The notes under the pieces were generated by a model. The model saw nothing but the letters and a program-made list of their open reading frames with translations, searched no databases and was not told the origin of the DNA. This document shows positions 1 to 12,002 of a stretch of DNA of 64,000 nt, in pieces (position 1 is the stretch's first letter; every line of letters starts with the position of its first letter). The position numbers and the translations under genes are program-made. Origin of the DNA: Bretschneidera sinensis (taxonomy: Eukaryota > Streptophyta > Magnoliopsida > Brassicales > Akaniaceae); assembly GCA_023935145.1 (NCBI GenBank), contig CM043700.1, forward strand, positions 23,201,501-23,265,500. The letters are read 5' to 3'.

Positions 1-780
1 TATCACTCGTCTTTAAACAAAAAAAAAAAACGTTATAACCTAGATGGGTGGATCATATTTTCGAATGTGGGGTCAGTTTTTGACATCTCTAACTAAGGTT
101 GTAAATTTTGTACCGAGTAACATTTCGTTTTAACTACTAAAATTGAATGTTTCGTTTTCGGTGCACCATTTCGGATTTGACGACATTTTCAAATATGTTT
201 ATGTCAAATTACATACCTTTAAAAATATATTAATTATAGATACATACCATAATAAAACCACCATCATTCAAGCATAAAATAATAAATGTGGTGTATTAAC
301 GAACACCAAATCATAATTATAATCCACAATTCAAATACCAACACAAAACATTACCAAAATCATGTTATTTTAAGAACTACTAATTCAAAATAATATTAAC
401 TAAAAATGTTTAGAAATTACATTCTCAAACCTTTTAAACTTAATTAAAAGTTTCATCGTCAACAAATTAAAATGTAATTTTTTTTAAACCAATGAAAAAT
501 GATAGAAGAAAAAACAAAAAAACAAAATCCATATAATATTATGTTTCGATTAAAACAATTAAAACAGACTAAAATTATCGAAACAGACTGAAATAAAACG
601 AGAAGAAACATAAGAATAATCCGTTCGAGTTTATTATTGAAACCAAAATTGAATGGAATTCATAACCTTGTACCTAACTTTAGCTCAAGCCTCGAACAAA
701 ACCCGTAAGTTTGACATGTTCTCAGAGACCTTGTACTATTTTCCATCTCAAATCGAAGCAAGCGGCAAGTATCAAAGAGC
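1..780. other. AT-rich intergenic spacer upstream of RPN2
   Basis: No open reading frame of interest is visible. The stretch is AT-rich. Its first part contains the dispersed repeat annotated separately at about 95-245. Related TTTCG/CGAAA-containing words recur at about 540-610, so the whole 60-620 stretch may be one decayed transposable element. Confidence 0.6.
95..245 (+). repeat. Dispersed repeat, copy 1 of 2
   Basis: This about 150-bp segment matches the reverse complement of about 55,681-55,830. Shared words in the same order include GTTGTAAATTTTG, CGTTTTAACTA, a TTCGG-rich core and ATTTTCAAATAT. Two diverged, oppositely oriented copies 55 kb apart point to an old interspersed element. 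No coding capacity or clear terminal repeats were found, so the class is unknown. Confidence 0.7.
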
Positions 781-804
781 TTCTTTTACGGCATGAGATT
801 TATC

Positions 805-1010
805 ATAGTCGGGCCCAGTCCAGTAAGTCCATAATACTCCGATAGCCCAGCCCATAAAATGAATAAACATGTTACAGCCTGTAAAAACTGAACGGGCCCA
901 ATCTGGGTCTTCAGGATGCACTTATGACTTGCCCGGTAATTTTTACAGAAACTCATGGTCAAATTTGTAATTGTGATTAAACAACACTTCGCTCACAGCT
1001 CTCTCTTCGT
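805..1010 (+). promoter_or_regulatory. Putative RPN2 promoter with GGGCCC motifs
   Basis: Two perfect GGGCCC motifs lie at 811-816 and 894-899, with further GCCCA words at 844-853. GGGCC/TGGGCC (site II) elements are common in plant housekeeping-gene promoters and bind TCP factors. Pyrimidine-rich sequence resembling a plant leader follows at about 990-1080. No clear TATA box was seen. The assignment rests on position and motif type only. Confidence 0.45.
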
Positions 1011-1263
1011 TTTAACACTTTCTCGGTCGTCACTGGTCCTCGACTGCGAAGACTCCATAACACTGAAGATCTTATCTCATCGATTTTACGTACGATCTCC
1101 TCTCGATCTGTAACCCTAGGGATCTCTCATTTCAAATTTTGGATTTCCCAATTGAATATATATATATCTATACGTACGTACATGTTCGTACATGTATATA
1201 TGTGTGTACGTATAGTTGTATAGACATATGGATGTAATGAGGTTTGTGGATTTTGTTGCAGGA
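1010..1263 (+). other. RPN2 5' leader, probably with a 5'UTR intron
   Basis: The two bases before the start codon are preceded by a strong acceptor, TTTTGTTGCAG ending at 1261. A candidate donor (CTGTAACC) lies near 1110. The upstream in-frame ATGs at 1216 and 1228 would therefore sit inside a leader intron, which supports translation from 1264. Confidence 0.5.
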
Positions 1264-4200
1264 ATGGCCAAAAGTCTAGGAGGGTTTCTGGTGCTGATAC
1301 TGGCAGTTTCGATATGCGAATCTGCTTCTGTTTTTGAACCGATCTCTGATTTTCACCGGTCAGCGGCTCTCGAGCTCTTCACTCCAGTTGATGGCTCCTT
1401 TGGCAGGTATTTTCTTGAAACTCTAATTAGACCTATTGCTATTATTCTGAAGTCACATTTTTTCTTGATCTTACATGTTTTTTGTTTGGTATCTTTCTGT
1501 TTGGTTGTTTGGAAGAATTTGCGAAATGGAGATAAATTAGAATTTGAATTTCATTCGAGGCCAAATTGAAATGAATTTGTGTGTTTTTACTAAATATTTT
1601 TTTCTTTTTCTTTTTTCCAAATCTGAAATCGATTTCTTACTTTTTTTATATTCGTGTCCGAGTATTGGCGAAATGCAGAGAAATTGTATTAGATCAGATA
1701 GGTGGTCAAATTTTAATGAATTTGTAAATTGCGAACTTTTTTTTTATGAGAATATATTTCTTGTTTTGTTGATTTCTTCCTGTTTTATTGCCGAGAACAG
1801 AACTTGAATCCCATAGAAGGTCAAATAGATTTTTTTTAATAAAAAAATTGCCGTCGAAGTGATGGATTTTGGGATTTCAAGTTTCAGTTTTTTTAAAAAA
1901 AAAAACTTATTTTCTTATTTTTTTTACAGTAGCCACAGCTGTAGAATTTCACTCGAGCTTGTAAGAGGAAGCCTGTTGGCATTTGATCTGATTGTTTGCA
2001 TATAATTTGTCTGTCACATTTTGAGGCTTTGCTTGGTTCATGTTCCATGAATGTTGTTGTGAGCGATCAGATTTAGAGAGCGTATTGTTTTTCTTAAAAC
2101 ATTTAGCGGAGGAGTTCAATACTATCATACTTTATTTTTGACTCAACTGTTTCTGTAGAAAACAATATATGCTCTGTACTTTTGCTTTATGTTACATGAG
2201 TGAAAGTCAACTTCTCTTAATTGTATTATTAGTTTGTGCCATCCATTTTTGCTATGTTATCCGAGTTTAAAGTAAAACAACTACGAGATTTGCTTTGATG
2301 TCTCACCAGTTTGGAGGAGACGTATGAGGCACTAAGGACATTTGAGATTCTTGGAATAGAAAAGAAGTTTGACATAAGAACTGCTACGTGCCGGTCTGTG
2401 TCAGAAACTCTTGGGTCATCGTCTTCAACTCCGAATTATCTGTTCCATGCTTTAAAAGTGAATGAAATATTAAAATGCAAGATTAATGAGGAAATTTTTG
2501 AGGTATTATTGAGCTCTATGCGCTGACATGTTTTCTTAAGTTTTGAAAGTTCTTTCCTTCCAGTTGTTAAGACAAGTGGCATCGTTTCACCATGATCTCA
2601 AATCTTTTTTTCTTTTGGTAGGGCATAGTTTCACTACTTCAAGCGGCCGTCAATGATGCCAGTTCATTGGTTGACTTCTACTATTCAGTAGGAAGCTTGG
2701 TGCTTATCAAGGTAATATGAATCAAAATATTGTATTTGTATGACTTAACATGTTACCGTGCTTTCCATTTTTTTATATATACTAATTTAATAAACTTTAT
2801 TTATAACTTCTTTTAAATATTAGTGTCTCCTTTGCGCATATAATATATTCAAGGTTGTAAAATTCTTTTAGTGTTGTAATGTCATTAAAGACTTACTTGA
2901 CTCATCTTCATTTTGGAGGTTTTGTACCTTTAGTTTCTGCTCTTTTCTGTGATTTCTGCCCTTTTTATTATTTTTTTAGTAATTGTTTCCTAAATGCAGG
3001 GTCAAACTTCTAAAACTGATCTACAATTTGGTGATGCTGAAGGAATTTTCCGTTCCATCAAGGTTGGTTGCTAGATTCACTGGCATTATTTCTGAGCTGA
3101 GTTTATGATTTTGGAACCCTCGATCCCACTAGATTTGTGAGACTTGGACTCAACACTGGTGTGAAGAGATTTTAGTGGGTATTGGAGCTTCACTGTTGAA
3201 TCTGACCCAAACTCCCATCTTTGAACTATATTCTCTTTAAGATTTTGACGTAAACCTCTCTGTCCTGCTTACAGCACACTTATTTGTGAATAATTGAGTT
3301 ATTCTACAAATTCTTTTCAGGCTCTTAGCCAGAGTGATGGAAGGTGGCGCTATAGTTCTAATAATCCAGATTCTAGTACTTTTGCTGCTGGTAATGATTT
3401 AACACGATGCAACTGAACTGTTATCATGCATTTTTTGTTGTTGAAAACCGTATTATAATTGACAGTTCAAGTTTTTTATTTTCTTATCTTTTTTATTTTA
3501 ATGACTGATCTTTTTCTTCCAATTGCTTGTTCTTATTTTCTTTGTTTCAGGCATAGCATTTGAAACACTTGCTGGAGTTGTCTCATTAGCATCTTCAGAG
3601 ATTGATCAATCTTTGGTAAGTTGGAATTTTTGACCTAGTGTGTTGGCATTGGTTGAATTAAATTTCTCGAGATTATATAATGTCTTGCTGTTCCAATTTT
3701 GAAATTGTAGTGTTCTGGATGTCCATTTATTGTTACTTCTTGATTACTTATACTGGAGTATTTTTTAAGATCTGATAACATTAGGTTATAAAGCACTGTC
3801 AATATGAAGAACATCTTACCTACTAGGGATTAATATCTCTCTTCTTGTCTTCAGTTTAGAATCGAATCTTTTCCCTTCTTTATCTTGCTCATATGTGTCT
3901 TGTTCAAAATAACTTTAATCTCTATTACTTTATAATCGTCATTACTGTCTTAGTGTGACAAACTTTTTAAATTGTTCATTGATAATTGACTCGTAAGATT
4001 TGCATTTGAGAATTGCCTAGGTGCTTGGCTAGTCAACGCCATACTTCCATGTTTGCATCAATATTTTTTAAATTTGTATTTGAAAGCATTAATTCCAACA
4101 ATTCATAGGAAATAAGACCTCATTAATTAGCAATTTATCTGCTTGAGATCGTTCTTTTTTTTTTTTTTTTGTCTTCCAATGTTGTTGGTTTGTATAAAGT

Positions 4201-7200
4201 TCTCAGATTTTGACGCATCTTTTGTGTCTTTAATTTTTGCCTTTTCAAGTAACACTTTAAAAGAAAATACATAATTTAAAGGTCTAGTTTCCTTTCAGTT
4301 TTTGAAATTTCTTCAAATTGTTCGGTTGAGGAGAAACTTTTACCTTTTGTGAAATGTTACATATATTGCCTCGTTTAAATTGCAAAAGCCCCTCAAGCCC
4401 TTCAAGCTTAAGGGGGATGTTATAGGTCTATAAACAAGTCAGCATCATAAAAAATGAACTCAAGATCATTGCTATCTCTTAACTTCTTTTTTTTATAATA
4501 AAATTTTTCATTCCCTTTTCCCATTTGTGTCTTATGCGTGTTAGCTATTCTTGGAGGTGATTTTGACACACCTATCTGATACTTTTTTACCAAATGGATG
4601 TTATAGGTCTATAAACAAGGCAGCATCATAAAAAATGAACTCAAGATCATTGCTATCTCTTAACTTCTTTTTTTTATAATAAAATTTTTGATTCCCTTTT
4701 ACCATTTGTGTCTTATGCGTGTTAGCTATTCTTGGAGGTGATTTTGACACACCCATCTGATAATTTTTTACCAAATGGCAGATTGCCAAATTGAAGAATG
4801 ACATGCTGAAGCTTTTTGACAGTACCGAGAAATATGGTATGTTTGGGCTTTATTCTCTGTAGGAAAAAAATTTAATTCTTTGTTTATTGGTTATAGCATG
4901 CTTATGTTTTTCAGCCCTTTTTTAGAATAAGATATGTTTGCTCCTTTGTATTCTGTCATTCATCTCTTGCTATGCCTTAACAATTGTGTTTGGAACTTTG
5001 CAAAAGATTGTATGTTTTTTTTTTCTATTCTTTCCTTTTTATGTTTGCTTTGAGAGCCAAACAAGTCTAGTTTTGAACTGCTATGTCAGGGATGCTGTTG
5101 TTTGCATTGTCAGTGTCATTGCTAATATTATTGGGGAGGCTTGATTAAGAAGTCGTGAATGATGTATATACAAGTTTATCACTGAACACATCACTCAAGT
5201 CGCTGTCTATCAAATGTTGTTGCACTATTTTATGGGATACCTGGCTGAATAAAGAGAAAATGTAGAACAACAGTGGTTCATGGTACCTAATTTTGGGTTG
5301 GGGTAACATGCCCAACAACTGAGTATAACCGAAATGAGTCAGTTCTGACCAAAACAAAGGAGGATGTGGGGATGGAACAATGATAGTAGAAACGAAAATG
5401 AGGGTTTAAGTGTAATGCATTATTATAAATTTGAGTTGGAACCACATGAAGCCAAGGGAAATTCTTCTAAGACGGTTTGTCATGCAGTGAAGAGGAACAA
5501 TATGGTTCATGTTAAGAGGTGCTACTACAAGGTGAAGGAAGGCAGAAAGGATGATGGTTAAGGCAGTAATAGAAGGCTTTACGGTTTGATGGATATGGAG
5601 GATTTGGACTTGGGCATAGCTTAATGTCAACATTGTTAGATGTCAAGCAATGTTATTCTAACAAATTCTTTTTTGCTAGTTCACTGGATTGGAGTTTAAC
5701 GTATTATCAATTTTAGTTAATATAAACACTCAAGTGAACGTAATTTTTGCCTTCTCAGAACCAGAGGTTAAGTTTTAGTCAAATAATGCTTACGCATGCA
5801 CTCATATGTCGTGCGGATGTGTTTGTGTGCATATGATTGATTACACTGAGCAACCCAGTGCAGCTTCATCGTAACTTTAGTTCTATCCTCTTCTCATCTT
5901 TAATACATGCTGATGGGTTTTGCTCCAAGAAATGGTAGAATTTGTTTTCTATTTTTTTTAGCTGAATAGGAAAAAATTTGTTTACTAGTTTAAAGTTCTC
6001 CATTGTGATTAGGTTCGATATTCTTTTTGCTATGAATATTATATTCTACACTGTCCTTTATTAACCATTTTTCTCAATGTAGATGATGGGGCTTTTTACT
6101 TTGATGAGAAGCTTGTTGATGCACGTGAACATCAAGGTCCACTTTTAACTACTGCTTCAGTTGTTAGAGGGCTTACAGCATTTGCAGCTGTAACAACTGG
6201 AAGCTTGAATGTGAGTGGGACCAATACTTTCTGCCCATGCCTTGATCTGCTAATTTCATGTTTGAAAGCATCCTAATCTTGTGCTTTGTGTCTGCAGCTT
6301 CCAGGAGACAAAGTTCTGGGTTTGGCAAAATTCTTCCTTGGCATTGGCATTCCTGGTGATGCCAAAGATTTCTTCAACCAAGTAGATTCATTAGCTAGCT
6401 TGGAAGACAATAGGCAAGGCTTTTCTGATGCTGTTTAATAAGTTTTTCTTATGTGATTTATTTAAAGTTGATTAACCTGATAGTGATATTTAAAATATGA
6501 GTTGGATCTACATCCTAGAACACAGTTTCCTCAAACTTATTTTGAATTGACAAAAATTTTTGTTGAGAACACACCATCTTTTGTAGTTTAATTTTTCTTT
6601 AACAAAACAAAGCACAGAAATCAGGAACGTTCGTTATTTTGATATTGTTTGAATCCGTGTTAAGTGTTCCTAAGCATACTTTCAGTGCTGTTTTTCGTTT
6701 CTCGGGATTTTGAGAACAAAATCATTACTACAATCATTAAATCTCTTTTGAGAAATACAAAAAAATTGGAGTTTATTGTTTCTCTTTGCCAATGTACAAT
6801 AAGACTTAGAACTTAATAATTCCTGAACTTTGCTAGCTATGTAAAATTAACTTCGTTATCATCTTTTGAATTGTGTTAAACTTTCTCCACTATTACAGGT
6901 TTTCCATCCCACTCATCCTATCACTTCCATCTACTGTGATTTCGTTGACTAAGAAAGACCCTATCAAGGTTTGCTCCCTAACCAGAACCTTGTACATATA
7001 CATGTATGAGTACTTGGTTTCAGTATAATTTCTGGTTATCAAGCATCTCGTTAGCTATTTTACTTTGTTTCTTCCTCTTCAATATGCTCTGAGTATCTAG
7101 TATGGCCAATTGAACAACAATCATTTTTCGTCTTTTGTACTGTTTTGTGAAGAGGTGAGAAAGATGAAACAGGTAATTCCATTTCGTGATCCCTACATGT

Positions 7201-7712
7201 TATGATATGTATGATGTATCATACTCCGGTTTGACAATGACACACAAATAACATAGCTTAAGCAAAAAGTACAAATAAGAGCGGTTTGTACCTAGGTGCC
7301 ATAATTCGTCACCCTATAGTGACGAATTTGTCAAAATTCGTGGATTCACAAATTTAGAGCAAGAGCTTTGGAAGTTCACACTTTTATTGGGCTCAATCCG
7401 CATCTTTTTTTGGGCAAATCGGCTCCTGGTAATTGGTGGTCGAGGTTGCGCCATGTGGCATGCCCTTACCTGTAGAAAATTACAGCTGCAAAAACGCTGG
7501 ATGAGGGTTCAAACCCACACCCTTTGGGCATAGGTGAAAGTTCCTCAACCAATTTGGCTCACTTAAATCTCTGATAACCAAAGGCTTTCAACTATATTTA
7601 AATATGCTCATCGAAAATTAATTCATTTATTTAAATATGTTTTGTTTAGTGGTAAAAGTCTCCTCTTTATGTGGAAATATTGGAGATATTCTTTTGAGTT
7701 TATCATTTTTAC

Positions 7713-7768
<56 letters not shown>

Positions 7769-10531
7769 ACATGCAAATATTTAAATAAAATGTAAAAAAA
7801 TAATGTTCATGATAATCACATAAATAATTTTTGTAAGCAAATAAATGATTTAAGTTTGATAAATTCTAAATTTCGAGAACTATTTGGAATCATATATATT
7901 ATTACGTATATGTGATTCCAAATAGTTCTCGAAATTTAGAATTTATCAAACTTAAATCCTTTATTTGCTTACAAAAATTATTTATATGATGATCATTATG
8001 AACATTATTTTTTACATTTTATTTAAATATTTGCATGTGTTTTATATATATTTGTATAACATAAATAATTTAATACAAACGTTCTCAAGACGCTTTCATT
8101 TAGTAAATTTTTTAAAGATCACACTTTTGCGCTCTCGCTCCTGCATTCGCTCTGCGAATTGGTCACCTAGGTTTGTACATTGCCCGATACTAATTATCAG
8201 ATCATGAAGCCTGACACCTAAACCCCCATGAACAATAGTGCATTTCAATGGGTTTTTGTGACTTCATCATTCTTTGGTCATTTGTGGGAAAGAATTCCAT
8301 CTTTTTTGTCATTACATTTTACCCACCCCATTACAAATTGAGTCGGAGCGAAAGTGTCTCTTGATATTTTTATCTTTTTAGAACATTAAGCTCTAATCAA
8401 AACAATTCTTGGGGAAAAAAATTGGCTGTAAAATATTCCTGCAAATAAATCAGTTTTATCCGTTGCGAAAAGAAAAATCAGTGTTTTGTCACCGCAAACA
8501 CTCTGAATTTTGTCCTTTTCATGTCCCTATTTCACCATGAAATAGTTTAATGCATGCATACATTATTCATTGTTCGACGCCTCTTTAAGGTAATTTTTAG
8601 TTTTTTTACTGTGGTTGCACGATTTCTATATTGCAGGATTCATAATTTATTTTATAGGGATTCTTCAATTTATCTTGATCATGACATCTTGTCCCCATGA
8701 TCTTAATCAGGTTAGAGTGAACACTGTGCTTGGTTCAAATGCACCGGCCCTAACAGTGAAGCTTGTCCAAGCATTCAGTTCTGGTTCAAAGGTTGCTTCC
8801 ATAATTGAGAGCCAGGTGCAGGCATCAGTTCTTGTTTTTGGTTGGCTGCATTATATTCTTATATCTACCACTTCCTTGTTTTTGTTGACCATTTGATTCT
8901 ATGTTTGGCTAACTTTTGTGACACAGGAACTTAAGTTCAACCCTGGCAGTGGAGTGTATTTCTTGGATGATTTGCCTAAAAGTGTTGATGTTGGAAATTA
9001 TATTTTTGTATTTGAGGTATTGTTAAGTCTCTTTTAAAGCTTTGAAGGTTATTTCATATGGTGCTCTATCCTAATATGACGAATTTTGACCTATATAGAT
9101 TGTGCTACATGATCCTCAGCATGAAAAAGTATATGCTACTGGTGGTCAAAGTAAAGTACCAATATTTATCACGGGACTTATTAAAATTGATAACGCAGAA
9201 ATTGCAGTACTTGACAGTGATGTTGGGAGCATAGAAACGCAAAAAAAGTATGTTGCTTGCATCTACCAACAGTTTTGAAAATTTTCTTGCCATGACTGCC
9301 TGGTGGACACATGCTATCATGACATTTTGTCCGCATCCCTTTGAATGTGTCTTTATGAAGTTATTAATTGTTGCTTTTCTATGTTTTCAACTGAATTTCA
9401 ACCTTATAACATTAATTTATGTATGGCTCTGCACTCTGTTTTCTGTAGGTTAGATTTCACTAGAGATGATGTCGTATCATTATCAGCAAACCACCTCCAA
9501 AAGCTACGGTTATCCTTTCAATTAACAACTACTCTTGGGCGTGCTTTTAAGCCGCATCAGGTTTATAATTCTTTCTCTCTAACTTTTGAATGATGTATCT
9601 GCCACAATTTATTGACCAGTTTGCTGGCCTGCAGGCATTTATCAAGTTGAAACATGAGTCCAAGGTCGAGCATGTCTTTCTGGTGGGAAATTCCGGAAAA
9701 AAGTTTGAAATCATTCTAGTTAAGTTTATCTACTTGTTTAGTTAAATTTTCTTTTCTGCTCATTTTGTTTAATAGCGCCTGCAGTAGTCTGGGGGGATGC
9801 TTGAAATTTTCGATGCCCTTGTACAAATTGGAAGAAAAAGCGAGATGCATATATGATCACTGGAAAAAAATGAAATATTCTCATGGCACATGAAAAAGGC
9901 CCATTGTGTCATGGGAAACTGGAATTTCTTCATGCTGCTTCTCTACTTTTAAATGCTCTTTCAGTGTTACTGTGTTCGCTTGAATATTGAGATTTGAATT
10001 ACTTTTCCATATGCTTCTGAAAGTGCAGTGTTTTTAGCATTTTAGTATAATCCAGGAAATAAAATTGGTTTGCTACTATTGATAAATGAGTTTTCTTTTG
10101 TTAAACGCATTTGGCGATTTGTCTTGTAGGATTTTCTTGGACTGGTTGAGAAGTTTTTCTATCTCTCTGGTAGATATGACATTCAGCTAACTGTTGGTGA
10201 TGCGGTCATGGTAAGCATTACTTTTCTTTTGAAGTTTTGAAAGTATTTGTTCAATAGTTTGAGAAAATGTACTTTCTTTTTTCTCAGGAAAATTCTTTAT
10301 TACGGGCTATTGGCCATGTTGAACTAGACCTACCAGAACCACCTGAGACAGCACCTCGCCCACCACCACAGCCTGTTGATCCTTACGTTAGATATGGGCC
10401 CAAATCAGAGATAACTCACATCTTCAGGGCTCCTGAAAAGCGTCCACCTAAAGATCTCTCTCTTACTTTCTTGGGTCTTACCATTTTGCCATTTATTGGA
10501 TTCTTGGTTGGGGTGAGTCTTGTGTACATCA

Positions 10532-10572
<41 letters not shown>

Positions 10573-12002
10573 ATTGATTGTACTCTTGTATTCTTATTTA
10601 GCCCAGAAATTTCTGGATACCTGAACTTTGTGCTTTTGTTTGGTTGGCTGATCTGAGTTGGTTTGACGGTGGTACAAGTAATAAATTAAAATGGTAGAAT
10701 TTTTGACACCTCATGGAACTCATTCCAATACGGGGGAGTTGTTTAAAGAGTGAATCCTTTAGATGGGATTAACATGTGGCCTCCCTATGTATGTGCTGCA
10801 CGTGTGTGCGTGTGTATGTCTTGAGTTGTTTTGGATGGGGGAGATCTCTCTGGTTGTGGCTTTGTGTACCTCCTGCTTGCAAATTGCTTAAAAAGGCTAA
10901 GCTTTTGTTGTCAAATTATATTGGTATTGGGAGTTTGTTGAGTGAACTCATTTGAGAGGTTGGGAGTTCTAAAATCCCCCTTTTCCTTCCATTAGGGAAG
11001 GTGACGGGGTTTGGTTTCTACAAGTTATTGGAATTATCTCTTATCCAAAAAAGAAGTTATTTGAAATTCTCATGTATACTGGTTGGGGTTTTACGGGCAT
11101 TATTGTTGACTGTGTTATTGTGGTTCAGCCATGTTTAAACTTTTTAATCATCTTTGTGGGCAGTGAATAATATTTTTTTTGTTTGCTTTGATGTCTTTGA
11201 CAGCTATTGCGATTAGGGGTGAACCTGAAAAACTTTCCTTCTTCAGCTCTACCTGCCACATTTGCTGTACTCTTCCATTGTGGCATCGGAGCAGTTCTTT
11301 TGCTTTATGTGCTTTTCTGGTTGAAGGTTAGTCTTTCACTTTGTGCTTTCATTTGTGTCCATTTGATAAGTGACTGCTTGTGTGGCTTATGGCTGGTCTG
11401 GGTGGCCCTCTTTGCCTCTTTGGTCCAAGGGTCAATGTTTCTGAACCCCTTAATGGAGGGGAAAAGTGGGAGGAAGAAAGAGGGAGACGAAAGATACGTG
11501 ATTTTTCTATTGTTTGTTAGTAAACAAGCGAGAGGGAAGAAAAGTAGGAGGATCGATGTTTTCTTTATACATGTACAACTACAATCATCCCAAATCGGAA
11601 GGATTGATGAGTGGAAGTTAAAATAAACTAATTTTTCATGTTTTTCGTCTTTCCTCCAACTTTTCCGTCATCTTTACTAAATAGACGATGGAAACAATCG
11701 TTTCACTTTACTTTCCTTCCCTTCTTTTCTCTCATTTTTCTTCTCAACCAATCGGAGTCTTAATGGTAAGGAGCCAAAGGTTATTGCACTTCCTCGAGCA
11801 ACAAGGTGAAATCAACTGCCATATCGTTTTGGTAATTTATTTTCGAGTGCATTTAATTAATTGTTTGTTTATTTTCTGTGCGCAGTTGGACCTATTCACA
11901 ACGTTGAAAGCACTGGGTTTCTTGGGAGTTTTCCTATTGTTCGTGGGACACAGGATCCTTTCCCACCTTGCCTCAACATCAACCAAAGTGAAATCTGCGT
12001 GA
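1264..12002 (+). CDS. RPN2: Ribophorin II, oligosaccharyltransferase subunit 2 (HAP6-like)
   Basis: Non-catalytic subunit of the oligosaccharyltransferase, which N-glycosylates nascent proteins in the ER membrane. Nineteen exons join in frame: 1264-1406, 2310-2502, 2622-2711, 3000-3062, 3321-3390, 3551-3615, 4782-4836, 6083-6210, 6298-6413, 6899-6968, 8711-8815, 8927-9016, 9099-9247, 9449-9560, 9635-9718, 10130-10210, 10288-10512, 11204-11326, 11886-12002. They encode 692 residues, the size I recall for Arabidopsis HAP6 (691). Residues 1-20 form a signal peptide ([11 protein letters not shown] core). A long luminal region follows, then a proline-rich stretch (about 550-570), then three hydrophobic segments near the C terminus (about 598-613, 630-653, 655-680). 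The protein ends in KVKSA. Every junction is GT-AG except intron 9, which is GC-AG. Identification is by recalled family similarity over the full length. Confidence 0.95.
4415..4778 (+). repeat. Two-copy 181-bp tandem duplication ending at a splice acceptor
   Basis: Positions 4415-4597 are repeated almost exactly at 4596-4778, offset 181 bp. Both copies end in TTTTTTACCAAATGG. The downstream copy runs straight into the CAG acceptor of RPN2 exon 7. In the upstream copy the equivalent place reads GGATG, so the acceptor is not duplicated. High identity suggests a recent slippage or unequal-crossover event. Confidence 0.9.
6414..6898 (+). other. Non-canonical GC-AG intron (RPN2 intron 9)
   Basis: Exon 9 ends ...GACAATAG and the intron begins GCAAGG. 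It ends at CTATTACAG before GTTTTCC. Only this junction keeps the frame and the expected residues EDNRFSIPL, with the Arg codon split AG/G. GC-AG introns are a known minor class of U2 introns. No nearby GT donor restores the frame without losing conserved residues. Confidence 0.85.
7425..7560 (+). repeat. Possible SINE-like fragment
   Basis: A GGGTTCAAACCC word at 7506-7517 resembles a pol III B box. It is preceded by a G/C-richer stretch unlike the surrounding AT-rich intron. I could not define an A box or ends, so this is only a candidate tRNA-derived fragment inside RPN2 intron 10. Confidence 0.25.
7717..7765. repeat. (AT)n microsatellite
   Basis: An uninterrupted AT dinucleotide run of about 49 bp lies in RPN2 intron 10, directly against the left arm of the foldback element. 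It is a likely length-polymorphic marker. Confidence 0.97.
7761..8048. mobile_element. Foldback inverted-repeat element in RPN2 intron 10
   Basis: Two arms of about 130 bp (7761-7892 and 7913-8048) are near-perfect reverse complements around a 20-bp centre (7893-7912). For example, TTTCGAGAACTATTTGGAAT in the left arm is mirrored exactly in the right arm. The arm-centre-arm structure fits a foldback element or MITE. No target duplication was found. The words ACCTAGGTG (7292) and CACCTAGGT (8165) further out may be remnants of a larger inverted-terminal element. Transcribed in the pre-mRNA, the arms would form a long hairpin. Confidence 0.85.
10535..10569. repeat. (TC)n microsatellite
   Basis: A pure CT/TC run of about 35 bp begins some 20 bases after the donor of RPN2 intron 17. 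It may act as intronic polypyrimidine sequence but looks like ordinary microsatellite DNA. Confidence 0.95.

Noticed and set aside
1216..1263. Upstream in-frame ATGs extending RPN2
   Set aside because: They precede a strong acceptor and would bury the signal peptide behind extra residues; family proteins start at the ATG at 1264.
5145..5633. Small open frames on both strands in RPN2 intron 7
   Set aside because: No family resemblance and no start, splice or codon signal beyond chance; they lie inside a spliced intron.
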